Shown piece by piece: positions 5,213-6,409 of a DNA stretch of 6,409 bases (positions within the stretch are counted from its first letter, which is position 1; each line of letters begins with the position of its first letter). The DNA comes from Candidatus Parcubacteria bacterium. GTDB lineage: Bacteria; Patescibacteriota; Patescibacteriia; UBA1558; GWA2-36-10. Where the stretch lies: the NCBI GenBank assembly GCA_023246135.1, contig JAHFJB010000025.1, positions 1 to 6,409 of the forward strand, read 5' to 3'. The notes below the pieces were generated by a model. The model did no database searches. It was given only the letters and a program-made list of their open reading frames with translations, and had not been told where the DNA came from. Made by a program: the position numbers and the translations under genes.

Positions 5213-5305
5213 GGTGAACCACTACTGAGGTCACCATGCAATGAGGCCTGACAGGCAAAGGGACTCATCGTAGCAGCAATCCCCCGCCTTTGTGCGGTGA
5301 GTCCC
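5213..5305 (+). other. Highly structured 3' untranslated stretch after micropeptide B
   Basis: There are successive stems: GGTGA-a-CC with GG-TCACC (5213-5235), a small GCCT/AGGC, and an 8-bp GGGACTCA/TGAGTCCC (5260-5267 with 5298-5305). They run directly into the terminator hairpin. GCAATGrGGCCTG here also occurs after micropeptide A (near 5025), so part of this 3' region belongs to the duplicated unit. It may protect the mRNA end or be a small RNA. I see no convincing ORF in it. Confidence 0.4.
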
Positions 5306-5354
5306 TAGGGGAGAGAAGATCAGCATGATCTGATCTCCCCTAGTTTACTTTATT
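5305..5354 (+). terminator. Strong terminator hairpin closing the micropeptide operon
   Basis: CTAGGGGA (5305-5312) pairs with TCCCCTAG (5336-5343). An inner GATCAG/CTGATC stem with a CATGAT loop follows across a five-base bulge. The tract after it, TTTACTTTATT, is T-rich. It probably ends transcription of the micropeptide block before the promoter of riboswitch copy 3. Confidence 0.65.
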
Positions 5355-5371
5355 ATCCTTAGTGTTATAAT
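5344..5371 (+). promoter_or_regulatory. Promoter of riboswitch copy 3
   Basis: TTTACT (5344-5349), a 16-bp spacer and a perfect TATAAT (5366-5371) with extended -10 TGT (5363-5365). Transcription would start near 5378, about 23 nt before P1 of copy 3. The -35 box overlaps the T-rich tail of the preceding terminator. Confidence 0.65.
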
Positions 5372-5400
5372 AAAATTAGTTATTTGTTATTAAATATAGA

Positions 5401-5528
5401 TGAGGCTATGATTGATCATTGGTAATATGGACGCTTAGATGATCAGGAGCTAGTAGCGTAACCGGCATTTATTCTGAGATAAAAGAATAAAGATAATACC
5501 GAGCCTCACTGAAAATAATGAGGTTTTT
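5401..5528 (+). promoter_or_regulatory. Class II cyclic-di-GMP riboswitch, copy 3, with its terminator
   Basis: P1 is TGAGGCT (5401-5407) with AGCCTCA (5502-5508). P2 is TGATCAT (5413-5419) with ATGATCA (5439-5445), and the loop holds TGGACGC (5428-5434). The core GGAGCTAGTAGCGTAACC (5446-5463) is followed by GGCATT. The ACGC/GCGT pseudoknot is conserved. P4 is a perfect 8-bp TTTATTCT/AGAATAAA (5468-5475/5484-5491). The 3' arm of P1 is the 5' arm of the terminator. It has its own promoter and would gate readthrough towards the exported-protein genes at 5690 and 6265. Confidence 0.88.
5502..5528 (+). terminator. Intrinsic terminator of riboswitch copy 3
   Basis: AGCCTCA (5502-5508) pairs with TGAGGTT (5519-5525), including one G-T pair, and five T residues lie at 5524-5528, continuing GTTTATT. 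It is weaker than the terminators of copies 1 and 2 because the loop is large (10 nt). Confidence 0.75.
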
Positions 5529-5547
5529 GTTTATTCTAATCACCATG

Positions 5548-5576
5548 TTGACAAAAACAACTCTACGGGGTTAAAT
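5548..5576 (+). promoter_or_regulatory. Second promoter between riboswitch copy 3 and the exported-protein genes
   Basis: A perfect TTGACA (5548-5553), 17 bp, then TTAAAT (5571-5576, 4/6). It would start transcripts near 5583, bypassing riboswitch copy 3. If active, it gives basal or differently regulated expression of 5690 and 6265. Confidence 0.45.
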
Positions 5577-5602
5577 AAAGAGTTAACACAAGTTGACCAT
5601 AG

Positions 5603-5624
5603 TTGGCAGCCCAAAAGCTGCCAA
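5603..5624. repeat. Perfect 8-6-8 inverted repeat in the leader of the exported protein
   Basis: TTGGCAGC, CCAAAA, GCTGCCAA. It lies about 27-48 bp downstream of the promoter at 5548-5576. There is no T tract, so it is not a terminator. It could be a repressor operator or a 5' leader hairpin. The sequence around it (GTTAACA, GTTGACC, GTTGGCA) contains loose direct repeats. Confidence 0.45.
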
Positions 5625-5647
5625 AACGCCCTTTGACGTAAGAATCA

Positions 5648-5682
5648 CCCCCCCCCTATCACCTCTTTGGAGGTAAAAGGAG
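5648..5682 (+). promoter_or_regulatory. C9 tract, small hairpin and SD of the exported protein
   Basis: Nine C residues (5648-5656) are followed by ACCTC-TTTG-GAGGT (5661-5674), a 5-bp hairpin holding one SD-like GGAGGT, and then an unpaired AAAGGAG (5676-5682), 7 nt from the ATG at 5690. The second SD probably drives initiation. The C tract is a homopolymer that could change length by slippage. Confidence 0.45.
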
Positions 5683-5689
5683 CAACATC

Positions 5690-6229
5690 ATGTGGAAGCG
5701 CCTAACGTTTCTGATCTTGGCCCTGGCCATGCTGGTCGGGATACTACTGGCCGCTAGTGCTGCCATCGCCAAGGACAACAGCTCCTCCGTGCTCCCGCGC
5801 CTGGAATCTGCCAAACACCAGTTCCTGCTGCCGGATCAGTTCAATGGCCGGCTTGATCTCAACCGGAATACCAACCTGGTCATGACCCAGATCGCTCTCA
5901 AGCAGCCTGGATACACCTGGGCCTATGTCAAGCTGTATCTCGACAAGGGCAGCAAAATCTCGATTCAGCCTGGAGCCATGACCTTCACCATTTCTGACAA
6001 CGGTCGCATCAGCTATGCCAATGATCTTGGCTATCTGGCCATCAGAGACTATGCGGTCAATGAGTGCTATGATGCTACTCATGGACCCATCCTACTGGTC
6101 AGCAACGCTGACCAAGGTGTCGCCGATGGACAGATCCGGCTACTAGTACGACTACCGGGGAACGTCAGTCCGATTTCGAAAATAATCCAGATTGCTCTGG
6201 ACATGAGCAAGGTTACCTACTCCCGTTGA
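5690..6229 (+). CDS. Exported protein of unknown function
   Basis: The 179 residues begin with a clear signal peptide: MWKR, then a hydrophobic core (about 5-22), then cleavage after AIA at residue 27. The mature part of about 152 residues alternates hydrophobic and polar positions (for example 76-105 and 147-174), which suggests a mostly beta fold. It has one Cys (126), so no internal disulfide. There is no lipobox and no membrane anchor, so it is secreted or surface-associated through other means. I do not recognise a family. The SD AAAGGAG is 7 nt from the ATG. Its G+C-rich codons match the pseudoreceiver and the next gene, not the metal operon. It follows c-di-GMP-II copy 3, so it may be expressed when c-di-GMP is high, with a second promoter giving other control. 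A matrix or surface protein would suit such control, but that is a guess. Confidence 0.8.
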   Translation: MWKRLTFLILALAMLVGILLAASAAIAKDNSSSVLPRLESAKHQFLLPDQFNGRLDLNRNTNLVMTQIALKQPGYTWAYVKLYLDKGSKISIQPGAMTFTISDNGRISYANDLGYLAIRDYAVNECYDATHGPILLVSNADQGVADGQIRLLVRLPGNVSPISKIIQIALDMSKVTYSR

Positions 6230-6250
6230 TGCCCTCGTGCTAACCCCACG

Positions 6251-6261
6251 AAGGAGGTGAT
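6251..6261 (+). promoter_or_regulatory. Full-length SD of the last gene
   Basis: AAGGAGGTGAT is complementary over 11 bases to the usual 3' end of bacterial 16S rRNA, with its GGAGG core 7 nt from the ATG at 6265. Its first bases overlap a small stem, CCT-CGTG/CACG-a-AGG (6233-6254), lying between this gene and the previous one. Confidence 0.7.
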
Positions 6262-6264
6262 ATC

Positions 6265-6409
6265 ATGAAGAAGATCAGGAAGCTCGCTCTGATCGCGCTG
6301 CTCGCGGTGGTCGTTCTGTCCACCCCTGCCGCGGTCACGGTGCCCGCGGCTCAGGCTGCTGGTGGCATGGATTCGATCGCCTGCAGGATGGCGGCCATCA
6401 GCCACTACA
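6265..6409 (+). CDS. Exported protein, C-terminus cut by the window edge
   Basis: Only 48 residues are visible. They begin with a strong signal peptide: MKKIRK, a hydrophobic core (about 7-18), then a Pro/Ala-rich stretch and a likely cut after AQA at residue 31. The visible mature start is AGGMDSIACRMAAISHY. A Cys lies 9 residues into the mature part, but there is no lipobox at the cut site, so it is probably not a lipoprotein. The gene starts 35 bp after the previous stop and probably belongs to the same operon, giving two exported products in a row behind riboswitch copy 3. The rest of the protein, and so its family, cannot be seen. Confidence 0.8.
   Translation, partial: MKKIRKLALIALLAVVVLSTPAAVTVPAAQAAGGMDSIACRMAAISHY

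Noticed and set aside
5241..5273. 10-codon ORF after micropeptide B
   Set aside because: The SD is poor, the frame lies within stems, the peptide is hydrophilic and there is no similarity to the other micropeptides.
1..6409. CRISPR array, tRNA, rRNA, insertion sequence or phage attachment site
   Set aside because: I saw no regularly spaced direct repeats, no tRNA cloverleaf with T-loop motif, no rRNA segments and no transposase or integrase frame.

Overview
The window falls into two halves. Bases 1 to about 3900 are AT-rich, with compact genes, short gaps and poor Shine-Dalgarno (SD) sequences. The large membrane protein and the overall style resemble Candidate Phyla Radiation (Patescibacteria) genomes; that placement is an inference with moderate confidence. 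From about 4290 onward the protein genes are visibly richer in G+C and each is preceded by a strong SD such as AAGGAGGTGAT. The RNA elements lying between these genes stay AT-rich.

Layout. On the minus strand, reading from high to low coordinates, are a multi-pass membrane protein of unknown function (989-2602), a 75-aa two-helix membrane protein (668-895) and a PfkB-family sugar/nucleoside kinase cut by the left edge (1-650). Diverging from these on the plus strand are a Fur-family metalloregulator (2703-3089) and a ZIP-family metal transporter (3103-3873), forming a metal-homeostasis operon. The 100-bp divergent gap holds a perfect 8-3-8 palindrome (2654-2672), a plausible operator for the regulator.

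The most notable part is 3880-6409. Three copies of one structured RNA (3934-4068, 4105-4287, 5401-5528) match the class II cyclic-di-GMP riboswitch (c-di-GMP-II). Each has a P2 hairpin carrying TGGACGC in its loop, then the core GGAGnnAGTAGCGTAACC. The loop ACGC pairs with the core GCGT as a pseudoknot, a covarying version of the GCAC/GUGC pairing of the clostridial aptamer as I recall it. In every copy the 3' arm of P1 is also the 5' arm of an intrinsic terminator, so ligand-stabilised P1 should prevent termination: an ON switch. Copies 1 and 2 stand in series behind one promoter.

Downstream of the tandem pair lie a 20-codon micro-ORF (4309-4371), a CheY-like pseudoreceiver with Glu at the phosphoacceptor position (4422-4835), and two homologous 22-aa peptides ending in DLFWWLRK (4908-4976, 5131-5199), followed by a strong terminator hairpin. 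Copy 3 precedes two exported proteins (5690-6229 and 6265 to the right edge), although a second promoter lies between copy 3 and those genes. I infer that the locus is a c-di-GMP-responsive module making tiny membrane-active or signalling peptides and secreted proteins. The peptide functions are unknown to me.
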